Below, in pieces: positions 44,559-52,917 of a DNA stretch of 64,000 nucleotides (the stretch's first letter is position 1; the number at the start of each line of letters is the position of its first letter). The stretch is from Burkholderia contaminans. Its GTDB lineage: Bacteria > Pseudomonadota > Gammaproteobacteria > Burkholderiales > Burkholderiaceae. The DNA lies in contig NZ_CP090641.1 in the NCBI RefSeq assembly GCF_029633825.1, positions 434,001 to 498,000 on the forward strand, in the 5' to 3' direction. Under the pieces are notes generated by a model. The model saw only the letters and a list, made by a program, of their open reading frames with translations. It was not told the origin of the DNA and made no database searches. Position numbers and translations under genes: made by a program.

Positions 44559-45527
44559 TTACTTCAGCGCCCCCGCCACCTTCTTCTGCCGCCACAAACA
44601 CAGCAAGTCACACGCGACATGCGCGGCCGCGATCGCCGTGATGTCCGCGTGGTCGTACGCGGGCGCGACCTCGACCACATCCGCGCCGACCAGGTTCACC
44701 GCGCCGAGCGCACGCACGATCGCTAGCGCCTGAGCAGACGAGAGCCCGCCCGCGACCGGCGTGCCGGTACCAGGCGCGAACGCCGGATCGAGACAATCGA
44801 TATCGAACGTCAGGTACGCCGGCCGCGCGCCGACGATGTCGACGATCCGCTCGACCGCCGCGCGCGCGCCATGGTCATGCACCCACGCCGCATCGAGCCG
44901 CTCGATCCCCAGGAAGTCGTCGTTCCACGTGCGAATCCCGACCTGCACCGACGTCGCCGGATCGATCAACCCTTCCTTCACGGCCTTGTAGAACATCGTC
45001 CCGTGATTGAGGCTGTCCGGATCGTCGTCGGCCCACGTATCGCAGTGCGCGTCGAAATGGATCAGCGACAGCGGCCTGCCGTAGCGCTCCGCGTGCGCGA
45101 CCAGCAGCGGATACGTGATGTAGTGGTCGCCGCCGAGCGTCAGCATCTTCGCGCCGGAACCGAGGATCGTGCGCGCATGCTCGACGATCGCGGGCTTGAT
45201 CGACAGCGGGTTGTGCGCGTCGAACCAGCAATCGCCGTAGTCGACCGCCGCGAGATCGTCGAACGGGTTGAAGCCCCATGGATACGGATGAAGCTCCGCG
45301 AGCTGCACGCTCGCCGCGCGAATCGCCGCCGGGCCGAGCCGCGCGCCGGAGCGGTAGGTCGTCGCGAGGTCGAGCGGCACGCCGGAGATCGCGACGTCGA
45401 CGCCGTCGAGCGCGCGCGAATAGTTGCGGCGCATGAACGACAGCACGCCCGCATAGGTGTTTTCGATCGACGAGCCGTACGGCGTCGTGCGACGGATCGC
45501 GCCGTCGCCGTGGAGAAGTTCGGTCAT
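44559..45527 (-). CDS. speB: Agmatinase / guanidino-acid ureohydrolase
   Basis: 322 residues from ATG 45527 (MTELLHGDGAIRR). The binuclear Mn ligands are all present: His135 (GGDH), Asp159, His161, Asp163 (DAHCD) and Asp242, Asp244 (DIDCLDP). It hydrolyses agmatine to putrescine and urea, or another guanidino acid such as 4-guanidinobutyrate; the sequence alone does not decide. ACAGG precedes the start. It is divergent from the lysoplasmalogenase gene over a 430-bp gap holding a perfect inverted repeat. A urea transporter is found 6.5 kb away. Confidence 0.93.
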   Translation of the reverse strand: MTELLHGDGAIRRTTPYGSSIENTYAGVLSFMRRNYSRALDGVDVAISGVPLDLATTYRSGARLGPAAIRAASVQLAELHPYPWGFNPFDDLAAVDYGDCWFDAHNPLSIKPAIVEHARTILGSGAKMLTLGGDHYITYPLLVAHAERYGRPLSLIHFDAHCDTWADDDPDSLNHGTMFYKAVKEGLIDPATSVQVGIRTWNDDFLGIERLDAAWVHDHGARAAVERIVDIVGARPAYLTFDIDCLDPAFAPGTGTPVAGGLSSAQALAIVRALGAVNLVGADVVEVAPAYDHADITAIAAAHVACDLLCLWRQKKVAGALK

Positions 45528-45957
45528 GGTCGGACCTGTTTTCGTGGGGAGGCCGCCCCGCTTCGCATCAGCGCACGGGTCGGGCACGGCCGGGATTCAT
45601 CGGGCCCGCACCGGCTTGCGCATCCAGTCGCGCGGCCGGGCGGAAACAACGGCAACGACAGCAACAACCACATCGACAACGGCAATAACGCGGCGATCAT
45701 AGCAAGCCGAATTGCAGTCGTTGCCCCGGTTCAACCGGGGCAACGCGCGGAGAAAATCCGGCGGCCGCGTCCAGGCATCGGAGCCCCGCATCGCCGGATT
45801 GCTGCGCCGGCGGGCGATCCTTGTGCATGGCGATCCCGGTCGTTTCCTAGAAGGAATCGCCGGTTTTCGCACGCCCGTTCTTCCGGATAATGGCCGACAG
45901 TCGCGCCCTCGACCGCGCGCCGTCCACCGCAGACAACAACAAACCGGAGACCCCGCC
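45528..45957. other. Divergent control region with low-complexity run
   Basis: 430 bp with no gene. It contains a CAA/CGG-rich low-complexity segment at about 45645-45690 and the inverted repeat at 45720-45744. Confidence 0.5.
45720..45744. promoter_or_regulatory. Perfect 12+12 bp inverted repeat
   Basis: GTTGCCCCGGTT (45720-45731) and its exact reverse complement (45733-45744) flank a single C. It could be a dyad operator or a strong 10-bp hairpin. No T run follows. It lies between divergent ureohydrolase and lysoplasmalogenase genes. Confidence 0.5.
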
Positions 45958-46629
45958 TTGATCGCCACGCTTCCCGCCACCTACCGCCGGCTCTGGCCGC
46001 TCGCCGTCGTCGCCGCGCTGCTATATGGACTGTCGCTCGCAGCGGCGCCCTATCCGGGCCAGGCCGCCGCGAAAGCCGCGATGGGCATCCTGCTGCTCGC
46101 GGCGGGCAGCACCTGCGCCGCACCGCGCGAACGCGCGTGGCTGTGCGCGGCGCTCGTGACGGCCGTGCTCGGCGACGTGCTGCTTGCGCTGCCCGCCTGG
46201 CCGCTGTCGTTCGTCCTCGGCCTCGGCGCATTCCTGCTCACGCACCTGTGCTACTGCGCGATCTTCATGCGCTGGCGCGCGCGGCCGCACGGCTGGCGCA
46301 CCGTCGCGCTCGTCGGGCTGTGGATCGCCGCGCCCGCGTTCTACGTAGCGTTCTTCCCGCACCTCGGCGAGCTGATGGCGCCGGTCGCCGTCTACATGCT
46401 CGCGCTGTGCGCGATGGCGAGCTTCGCGCTCGCCGCCCGTACGCACGGCCCGCTGGTGGCCATCGGCAGCCTGATCTTCGTCGGCTCCGATACGCTGATC
46501 GGCGTCGGCCGCTTCCTCGGCGGTTTTCCGGGCATCGATTACCTGATCTGGGGCCTTTACGCGCTCGCGCAGGTCACGATCGTGGCCGGGGTTTTCCATG
46601 AGACGGCCGCCCGCTCGATCCGTCCCTGA
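45958..46629 (+). CDS. YhhN-family lysoplasmalogenase
   Basis: 223 residues with a TTG start at 45958 and GGAG about 9 bp upstream; no upstream ATG is better placed. About eight hydrophobic helices: LAVVAALLYGLSLAAAPY, AAMGILLLAAGS, ALVTAVLGDVLLALPAW, LGLGAFLLTHLCYCAIFM and others, with the family signature GSLIFVGSDTLIGVGRF near residue 175. Known members cleave lysoplasmalogen vinyl-ether lipids. A 10-bp stem hairpin follows the stop. Confidence 0.88.
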   Translation: MIATLPATYRRLWPLAVVAALLYGLSLAAAPYPGQAAAKAAMGILLLAAGSTCAAPRERAWLCAALVTAVLGDVLLALPAWPLSFVLGLGAFLLTHLCYCAIFMRWRARPHGWRTVALVGLWIAAPAFYVAFFPHLGELMAPVAVYMLALCAMASFALAARTHGPLVAIGSLIFVGSDTLIGVGRFLGGFPGIDYLIWGLYALAQVTIVAGVFHETAARSIRP

Positions 46630-46641
46630 TACCGTTTCAAA

Positions 46642-46666
46642 CAGGCCGCCGCACGCCGGCGGCCTG
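46642..46666 (+). terminator. GC-rich hairpin after lysoplasmalogenase
   Basis: CAGGCCGCCG (46642-46651) and CGGCGGCCTG (46657-46666) form a 10-bp stem with a 5-nt loop, 12 bp after the stop. It is followed by mixed rather than T-rich sequence. Confidence 0.5.
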
Positions 46667-46796
46667 GTCCGCGCCCTCTCTCGCCCTGTCGACGGCCCTT
46701 TCCGCTTATCCCGCAGCGCGGAAGCCGGCCCGTTCCAAACCCCGCTCAGCCTTTTCCCGCCTGGCTTCCGGCCCTTAGAGCGCCCCTTCTAGCCTC

Positions 46797-46843
46797 TTGC
46801 GGTTTCCGGGTTCATTCACTATCGTTACATCAAACAATGTAAC
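46797..46843 (+). promoter_or_regulatory. Promoter and operator of the BVMO operon
   Basis: A weak -35/-10 pair, TTGCGG (46797-46802), 17-nt spacer, TATCGT (46820-46825), is overlapped by the inverted repeat GTTACAT-N6-ATGTAAC (46824-46843). A repressor bound there would cover the -10 and start site. The regulator is not adjacent. Confidence 0.5.
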
Positions 46844-46875
46844 ATTCGAAAATGAGCCAAATCGGAGACACCCGG

Positions 46876-48465
46876 ATGAATGCTCGCACGTTGCCTTTCG
46901 GTCCACCCGGCCATGACGGCCAGGACGAAACCATCGACATCGCCATCATCGGCACCGGCTTCGCCGGCCTCGGGATGGCGATCCGCCTGCGTCAGACAGG
47001 CGTGACCGACTTCGTCGTCCTCGAGAAGGCCGCGTCGGTCGGCGGCACGTGGCGCGACAATCATTACCCCGGGTGTGCATGCGACGTGCAATCGCACGTC
47101 TATTCGTTCTCGTTCGCGCCGAACCCGCGCTGGACGCGCATGTTCGCGCCGCAGCCGGAAATCCGCGCCTATCTGGAAGACTGCGTGCAGCGCTTCGGGA
47201 TCGGCTCGCACCTGCGCCTGAACCACGAACTGCAGCGCGCCGAGTACGACGAGGCCGCGCAACGCTGGCGCCTCACGTTCGCGAACGGCAAGCGGCTGTC
47301 CGCGCGCGTGCTTGTGTCGGGGATGGGCGGGCTGTCGCGCGCCGCGCTGCCGTCGATTCCCGGCGTCGAAACCTTCAAGGGCCGCGCGTTCCATTCGCAG
47401 CAGTGGGATCACGACTATGCGCTCGAAGGCAAGCGCGTCGCGGTGATCGGCACCGGCGCGAGCGCGATCCAGTTCGTACCGCAGATCGCACCGCGCGTGA
47501 AGGAACTCGCGCTGTTCCAGCGCACGCCGCCGTGGATCATGCCGAAACCCGACCGCAACCTGACCGGGCTCGAGAAATGGCTATTCCGCACGCTGCCGTT
47601 CACGCAGAAGATCGTGCGCAGCGGCATCTACTGGATGCTCGAATCGCGCGTGCTCGGCTTCGCGATCCACCCGTCGCTGATGAAGAACGTGCAGAAGCTC
47701 GCGCTGCGCCACATCCGCAAGCAGATTCCCGATCCGGAGCTGCGCAAGACCGTCACGCCGAATTACACGCTCGGCTGCAAGCGCGTGCTGATCTCGAACG
47801 ACTACTACCCGGCGCTGTCGCGCAAGAACGTCGACGTGATCACGACCGGCATCGACCACATCGAAGCCGACGCGGTCGTGACGACCGACGGCAAGCGTCA
47901 TGAAGTCGACTGCCTGATCTACGGCACCGGCTTCCAGGTGGCCGATCCGTATCCGCGCGGCGCGATCATCGGCCGCGGCGGGCTCGACATCGTCGACGCA
48001 TGGCGCGACGGCGCGCATGCGTATCTCGGCTCGACGCTGCCCGGCTACCCGAACTTCTTCATGATCGTCGGCCCGAACACGGGCCTCGGCCACAACTCGA
48101 TGGTATTCATGATCGAGTCGCAGATCGAGTACATCCTCGGCGCGCTGCAGGCGATGCGTCGCGAACGGGCGGACGCAATTGAGGTGCGCCCGCACGTCGA
48201 GGCGCAGTTCAACGACGACCTGCAAGGCAAGCTGAAGAAGGCGATCTGGTCGACGGGCGGCTGCAAGAGCTGGTACCTCGATCCGCGCACCGGCAAGAAC
48301 ACGACGCTGTGGCCGGGCTTCACGTGGCGTTTCCGCCAGGCGACCGCGCACTTCTCGATCGCCGACTACCACGCGTATCGCGCGCCGCAACACGACACGA
48401 CCGCACGGCCCGCCGCCGCGCCCGCCGCTTCCGCTTCGACTTCCCCGTCCGCAGAAGCGGCCTGA
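46876..48465 (+). CDS. Baeyer-Villiger-type flavin monooxygenase (EthA/PAMO-like)
   Basis: 529 residues from ATG 46876 (MNARTLPFGPPG), with GGAG about 9 bp upstream; ATG 46852 is a weaker alternative. FAD motif IAIIGTGFAGLGMAIRL, the partial BVMO fingerprint FHSQQWD, NADPH motif VAVIGTGASAIQFVPQIAPR and C-terminal PGFTWRFR. It inserts oxygen next to a carbonyl or oxidises S/N atoms. First gene of a four-gene operon with an SDR (22 bp on), a metal-dependent hydrolase and an alpha/beta hydrolase, a logical set for ketone to ester to alcohol and acid. Confidence 0.9.
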   Translation: MNARTLPFGPPGHDGQDETIDIAIIGTGFAGLGMAIRLRQTGVTDFVVLEKAASVGGTWRDNHYPGCACDVQSHVYSFSFAPNPRWTRMFAPQPEIRAYLEDCVQRFGIGSHLRLNHELQRAEYDEAAQRWRLTFANGKRLSARVLVSGMGGLSRAALPSIPGVETFKGRAFHSQQWDHDYALEGKRVAVIGTGASAIQFVPQIAPRVKELALFQRTPPWIMPKPDRNLTGLEKWLFRTLPFTQKIVRSGIYWMLESRVLGFAIHPSLMKNVQKLALRHIRKQIPDPELRKTVTPNYTLGCKRVLISNDYYPALSRKNVDVITTGIDHIEADAVVTTDGKRHEVDCLIYGTGFQVADPYPRGAIIGRGGLDIVDAWRDGAHAYLGSTLPGYPNFFMIVGPNTGLGHNSMVFMIESQIEYILGALQAMRRERADAIEVRPHVEAQFNDDLQGKLKKAIWSTGGCKSWYLDPRTGKNTTLWPGFTWRFRQATAHFSIADYHAYRAPQHDTTARPAAAPAASASTSPSAEAA

Positions 48466-48486
48466 GCCAGACAAGGAGCCACCGAC

Positions 48487-49419
48487 ATGAGAGATTTCGC
48501 CAACAAGGTCGCCGCGATCACGGGTGCCGGCTCGGGCATGGGCCGCTCGCTCGCGATCCAGCTCGCGCAGGCCGGCTGCCACGTATCGCTCGCCGACAAG
48601 AACGGCGTGGGCCTCGCCGAAACCGAACGGATCGTCCGCGCGATCGCGCCGAACGTGCGCGTGTCGACGCGCGTGCTCGATGTAGGCGACCGCGACGCGA
48701 TGTTCGCGTGGGCCGACGACACCGCGAAGGAACACGGCAAGGTCAACCTGATCTTCAACAACGCGGGCGTCGCGCTGTCGAGCACGATCGAAGGGATGGA
48801 ATACAGCGATCTCGAGTGGATCGTGAACATCAACTTCTGGGGCGTCGTGCACGGCACGAAGGCGTTCCTGCCGCACCTGAAGGCATCGGGCGAAGGCCAC
48901 GTGATCAACACGTCGAGCATTTTCGGGATCTTCGCGCAGCCGGGCATGAGCGGCTACAACGCGACCAAGTTCGCCGTGCGCGGCTTCACCGAATCGCTGC
49001 GCCAGGAACTCGACATGATGAAGTGCGGCGTGTCGGCGACCTGCGTGCATCCGGGCGGCATCCGCACGAACATCGCGCAATCGAGCCGCGTCGCGAAGAA
49101 CATGGTCGGCTTCATCGTCGAGAGCGAACAGCAAGGCAAGGACAGCTTCGAGAAGTTCTTCATCACGACCGCCGACGAGGCCGCGCGCACGATCCTCGCC
49201 GGCGTGCGCAAGAACAAGCGCCGCGTCCTGATCGGCCGCGACGCGAAGGGCGCGGACTGGATGGCGCGCATCCTGCCCGCCGCGTACCAGGCGCTCGTCG
49301 TGCTCGCGACGCGCCGCGAGGCCGCGAAGGCCCGCCGCGCCGCGCGCGGCACGCCGGCGGCCGCGCCGCTGCACGCCACCTACAACAATGCAGGCAACCA
49401 GGAAGGAGAACAATCATGA
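48487..49419 (+). CDS. SDR-family oxidoreductase of the BVMO operon
   Basis: 310 residues. AAITGAGSGMGRSLAIQLAQ (cofactor), NNAGVA, catalytic NTSSIFG and YNATK, then a longer C-terminal tail ending KARRAARGTP that is unusual for SDRs and may bind a membrane or partner. ACAAGGAG lies about 8 bp upstream. It starts 22 bp after the BVMO stop and its TGA overlaps the next ATG by 4 bp, so translation is coupled. Likely oxidises an alcohol for the BVMO or reduces its product. Confidence 0.9.
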   Translation: MRDFANKVAAITGAGSGMGRSLAIQLAQAGCHVSLADKNGVGLAETERIVRAIAPNVRVSTRVLDVGDRDAMFAWADDTAKEHGKVNLIFNNAGVALSSTIEGMEYSDLEWIVNINFWGVVHGTKAFLPHLKASGEGHVINTSSIFGIFAQPGMSGYNATKFAVRGFTESLRQELDMMKCGVSATCVHPGGIRTNIAQSSRVAKNMVGFIVESEQQGKDSFEKFFITTADEAARTILAGVRKNKRRVLIGRDAKGADWMARILPAAYQALVVLATRREAAKARRAARGTPAAAPLHATYNNAGNQEGEQS

Positions 49420-50321
49420 CGACCCCGAACATGATGCCCGTGCGGCGCGACATCCGTTTCGCGCTGCCCCCCGAACGCGCGCGCGACTGGCACGTGCAGG
49501 GCGTACCGGTCACGCACTTCATGAACGCGCTGTCGCTGCTGTTCCCGGCCGGCGAACGCTTCTTCATGGATTCGGTGCGCAACTATCGCGACCAGATCGA
49601 GGATCCCGAACTGAAGAAACAGGTGCTCGGCTTCATCGGCCAGGAAGCGATGCACACGCGCGAGCACATCGAATACAACGACTTGCTGCAGGCGTCCGGC
49701 CTGCCCGCGCACAAGCTCGACAAGCGCCTGTGGACGATCCTCGGCTGGTTCAAGAAAGTGCTGCCGCATTCGATGCAGCTCGCGATCACGATCGCGCTCG
49801 AGCACTACACGGCGATCCTCGCGAACCAGTTGCTGTCCGGCCACGAGCACCGCATCGACGGCTCGGTCGAAGGCTACCAGCAGATGTGGATGTGGCACGC
49901 GATGGAGGAAACCGAGCACAAGGCGGTGTCCTACGACGTGTGGCGCACCGTGATGAAGCCGGGCCTCGGCAGCTACCTGCTGCGCACCGGCACGATGCTG
50001 ACGACGACCGTGTTCTTCTGGGCCATCGTGTTCGACTTCCACGTGCGGCTGATGCGCGCGCACCGTCGCGAGCACGGCAAGTTCGGCGGCATGTGGCGCC
50101 TCGTGAAGTATCTGTACAGCCCGAAGCATGGCGTGTTCCCGAGCATCGCGCGCGAATGGCTCGACTACTTCCGCCCGGGCTTCCACCCGTGGGATCACGA
50201 CAACCATCAGTACCTGCAGGAGCTCGACACGCTGCTCGAGAACATCGACGCGACCAACGCGCGCTATGCGGCGCAAGCCGCCCCGCGCCGCGTGCCGCTG
50301 CACTCGGTGGCGCAGGCATGA
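49416..50321 (+). CDS. Metal-dependent hydrolase-like protein (PF10118 type)
   Basis: 301 residues, start ATG 49416 with AAGGAG about 9 bp upstream. The helical protein has a carboxylate-bridged metal site pattern: FIGQEAMHTREH, then MWHAMEETEHKAVSYDVW near residue 160, with conserved Glu/His. This is the predicted metal-dependent hydrolase family (annotated as such, but ferritin-like and possibly an oxygenase). It recurs beside BVMO and SDR genes. It overlaps the upstream SDR by 4 bp and is followed 4 bp later by the alpha/beta hydrolase. Confidence 0.85.
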   Translation: MTTPNMMPVRRDIRFALPPERARDWHVQGVPVTHFMNALSLLFPAGERFFMDSVRNYRDQIEDPELKKQVLGFIGQEAMHTREHIEYNDLLQASGLPAHKLDKRLWTILGWFKKVLPHSMQLAITIALEHYTAILANQLLSGHEHRIDGSVEGYQQMWMWHAMEETEHKAVSYDVWRTVMKPGLGSYLLRTGTMLTTTVFFWAIVFDFHVRLMRAHRREHGKFGGMWRLVKYLYSPKHGVFPSIAREWLDYFRPGFHPWDHDNHQYLQELDTLLENIDATNARYAAQAAPRRVPLHSVAQA

Positions 50322-50325
50322 CGCC

Positions 50326-51249
50326 ATGGCACGCGCTCACGAGATGCTGACCGTCCAGTCCGGCGACGTGAAACTCGCCGTCTACGTCAGCGGGTCGCGT
50401 CGCGCGCCGCCGCTGATCCTCGTGCACGGCTACCCCGACTCGGCGGCCGTGTGGGCGCCGATCCGGGCGCGGCTCGCGAAGCGCTACCGCGTGATCGCGT
50501 ACGACGTGCGCGGCGCCGGTGCGTCCGACGCGCCGCGCCGCCGTGCCGACTACACGCTCGAACGGCTCGCCGCCGACCTGAAGGCGGTGGCCGACGCAAC
50601 CTGCGGCGGCCGGCCATTTCACCTCGTCGGCCACGACTGGGGCTCGATCCAGTGCTGGGAGGCCGTGACCGACCCCGCGTTCCGCGGCCGGATCGCGTCG
50701 TACACGTCGATCTCGGGCCCGTGCCTCGATCACGTGTTCCGCGCGAAGATGCGGCTCAAGCAAAGCCTGAAGTCGTGGTACATCGCGTTCTTCCACCTGC
50801 CGCTCGTGCCGTCGCTGGTATGGCGGCTCGGCGGCGCGGCATTGTGGCCGCGCTGGTTGCAGCTCACCGAGCGCGTGCGTGCGGAGCGCGATCCCGTGCA
50901 ACTGAAGAACGCGCTGAACGGGCTGCAGCTGTACCGCGCGAACTTCATCGCACGGGCCCGCAAGCCGCGCGAGCGGTACGCGCAGGCGCCCGTGCAGATC
51001 CTGGTGCCGGTGCGCGACCGCTACGTGACGCCCGAGATGTCGGTCGACCTCGACCGCTGGCTCGGCGACCACGTGCGCGAGGAGATCGACGGCACGCACT
51101 GGATCGTGCTGCGCCACCCCGACATGATCGCGTCGCGGATCGACCGCTTCGCGTCCGCGCAGGAGCGGCCGCCGCTCACCCCGGTCGCCGCCAGGGTTCA
51201 GCGCACCGCGGGCGCCGGCGCCGGGAGGCGTCTGAACAGCGTTTCGTAA
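50326..51249 (+). CDS. Alpha/beta hydrolase (epoxide hydrolase-like) of the BVMO operon
   Basis: 307 residues from ATG 50326 (MARAHEMLTVQSG); ATG 50344 is also possible. LILVHGYPDSAAVW carries the HG oxyanion motif, nucleophile VGHDWGSIQCWE (Asp in the GHDWG motif, as in epoxide hydrolases and haloalkane dehalogenases), and the C-terminal DGTHWIVLRHPD holds the His. An Asp rather than Ser nucleophile means it attacks epoxides or similar, not esters. It is the last gene of the operon, and its 3' end overlaps the convergent glycolipid-binding gene by 52 bp. Confidence 0.87.
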   Translation: MARAHEMLTVQSGDVKLAVYVSGSRRAPPLILVHGYPDSAAVWAPIRARLAKRYRVIAYDVRGAGASDAPRRRADYTLERLAADLKAVADATCGGRPFHLVGHDWGSIQCWEAVTDPAFRGRIASYTSISGPCLDHVFRAKMRLKQSLKSWYIAFFHLPLVPSLVWRLGGAALWPRWLQLTERVRAERDPVQLKNALNGLQLYRANFIARARKPRERYAQAPVQILVPVRDRYVTPEMSVDLDRWLGDHVREEIDGTHWIVLRHPDMIASRIDRFASAQERPPLTPVAARVQRTAGAGAGRRLNSVS

Positions 51250-51764
51250 TCGACGACGAGCCCGTCGTCGTCGATCTCCATCTCGGCCGTGAAGTCGCGG
51301 AAGATCCCTTCGTAACGGTAGCGCCGGCCCGGCTCGAGGCACGCGTAGGCCTGCTTGACCGGCGTGACCTTCAGGTCCGGCGTCGAGATGTACGCGACGT
51401 CGATCGGTTGCCGCTCGCCGCGCGCGAGCCCGAGGCGGCCGATCGGCAGCGAATTCGTGAACGGCGTCGCCGCGATGTCGATGTCGATGCAGCCGTCGAG
51501 TTCCGGCAGTGCGCGGCCCGAGCCGTCGTGCCAGTGGCCGGCGCCGTCGCCGCGCAATTCGAGCGTGCCGCCGCCCATCACCTTGAGCACCGCATGGGTC
51601 ACGCGCCAGTGCGTATCGCACTCGACGCGATACGCGAGCCCGTACGCACGGCCGTACCGCTGGCCGACCACCGCGCTTTCGACGACGATCCCGCCGCCGC
51701 TCCGGTCGAACGTCAGATGTTCGACTCCGTCGCCTTCGAGCGACGCCCAACGCACTTCGCGCAT
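51198..51764 (-). CDS. Putative glycolipid-binding domain protein
   Basis: 188 residues from ATG 51764 (MREVRWASLEGDGVEHL), with GGGAGGGG upstream. GRAYGLAYRVECDTHWRVTH, GAGHWHDGSGRALPELDGCI and DIAATPFTNSLPIGRL fit the putative glycolipid-binding (PF06475) family, a spiral beta-roll like LolA-type folds. Function uncertain. The longer frame to 51839 is not family-like. Its last 52 bp overlap the tail of the alpha/beta hydrolase. Confidence 0.8.
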   Translation of the reverse strand: MREVRWASLEGDGVEHLTFDRSGGGIVVESAVVGQRYGRAYGLAYRVECDTHWRVTHAVLKVMGGGTLELRGDGAGHWHDGSGRALPELDGCIDIDIAATPFTNSLPIGRLGLARGERQPIDVAYISTPDLKVTPVKQAYACLEPGRRYRYEGIFRDFTAEMEIDDDGLVVDYETLFRRLPAPAPAVR

Positions 51765-52023
51765 CTCTGCCCCTCCCGGTATTCCGGACGATGCGAGGCA
51801 TCGTCGCACAGATCGCTCGGCGAAGGTGCCGGCCATCACCAGGATTCGATTCCCGAACGGGGCACCCCGTCAAACGGGCCAACGGCGCGGCGTGCGGGCA
51901 CGAATCGACGGCGGGATTCACCGTTTCGGGGCATCGACCACAAATCCCGACTATCCGGAATTCCCTATTCCGGTGCATGAGATTGTGTCCTATGCTCGCG
52001 GCTCGTCCTGTTCCGCCGCCACC

Positions 52024-52917
52024 ATGCCTACCGCCCGCCCCGTTTCGCCGTCGATCGACCTGCGTATCCTGCTGCGCGGCATCGGGCAGATCGTGCTGCA
52101 GGCGAATGCGCTCACCGGCGCGCTGCTGCTCGCCGCGCTGGCGCTGACCGACTTGCGGCTCGCGAGCGCGGCGCTGGTCGGCTCGGCCGCCGCCAGCATG
52201 ACGGCGGTGCTGACGGGCGCCGAGCGCCGCGACGTCGGGCAGGGGCTGCACGGCTTCAACGGCGCGCTCGCCGCGCTGATCGCCGTGCAGTTCGCGCCGC
52301 ATCAGCTCGCCGCCTTCGTACTGGTGCCGCTGGTCTCGATCGGCGCGGCGCTCGTGCACCGCGCGATGCGCAAGCCTCTCGTACGCTGGCGCCAGTGCCC
52401 GTATTCGAGCCCGTGCCTCATCGTCACCGCGCTGTGGCTCCCGTTTGTCGCGCTGCAGCATGCGGGCGGCGCGATGGCCTCCCCGGCGCTGACGCTTGTT
52501 GCCGCCGCCGACGCCCTTCTGTCAGGCGTCGCGCAGACCACCTTCGCGCAAGGTGCATGGGCCGGCGTGCTGATCGTCGCCGGCCTCGCCGTTGCATCGC
52601 GCCGCGCGGCCGCGTTCGCGCTTGGCGGCGCGCTGGCATCGACCGTGCTGCTGGTCGCGCTCGGCGCGAGCGGCGCATCGTTCGCGGACGGCCTGCTCGG
52701 CTTCAACGGCGCGCTCGCCGCACTCGCGCTGATGCCGCAAGGCCCGCGCGCGGCGTTCGCGGCCGCCGCACTCGCCGCGCTGATCCAGTGGCTCGCGACG
52801 CGCGCCGGCATACCCGCGTTCACGGCGCCGTTCGCGCTCGCGTCGTGGGTCACGGTCATCGTCGCCCGCCGCTTCACCCTCGGAGAACCCGATGTCGTCA
52901 TTCGCACACCGTCCTGA
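52024..52917 (+). CDS. Urea transporter (UT/Yut family)
   Basis: 297 residues, about ten hydrophobic helices in two homologous halves. Each half has the UT signature: GIGQIVLQANALTGALLLAA near residue 20 and GLHGFNGALAAL, repeated as GLLGFNGALAALAL near residue 220. It passes urea (and perhaps short amides) down its gradient through the inner membrane. ATG 52024 fits the family. It overlaps the class II aldolase gene by 26 bp. No urease genes lie in the window, but the ureohydrolase at 44.6 kb can release urea. Confidence 0.9.
   Translation: MPTARPVSPSIDLRILLRGIGQIVLQANALTGALLLAALALTDLRLASAALVGSAAASMTAVLTGAERRDVGQGLHGFNGALAALIAVQFAPHQLAAFVLVPLVSIGAALVHRAMRKPLVRWRQCPYSSPCLIVTALWLPFVALQHAGGAMASPALTLVAAADALLSGVAQTTFAQGAWAGVLIVAGLAVASRRAAAFALGGALASTVLLVALGASGASFADGLLGFNGALAALALMPQGPRAAFAAAALAALIQWLATRAGIPAFTAPFALASWVTVIVARRFTLGEPDVVIRTPS

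Noticed and set aside
45645..45690. CAA/CGG-rich run as a possible microsatellite or CRISPR-like array
   Set aside because: Imperfect low-complexity sequence without equal-length spacers. No CRISPR array was seen anywhere in the window.
49786..52461. An 891-codon minus-strand frame across the BVMO operon end
   Set aside because: It overlaps the alpha/beta hydrolase, glycolipid-binding and urea transporter genes, which have clear motifs; it has none.
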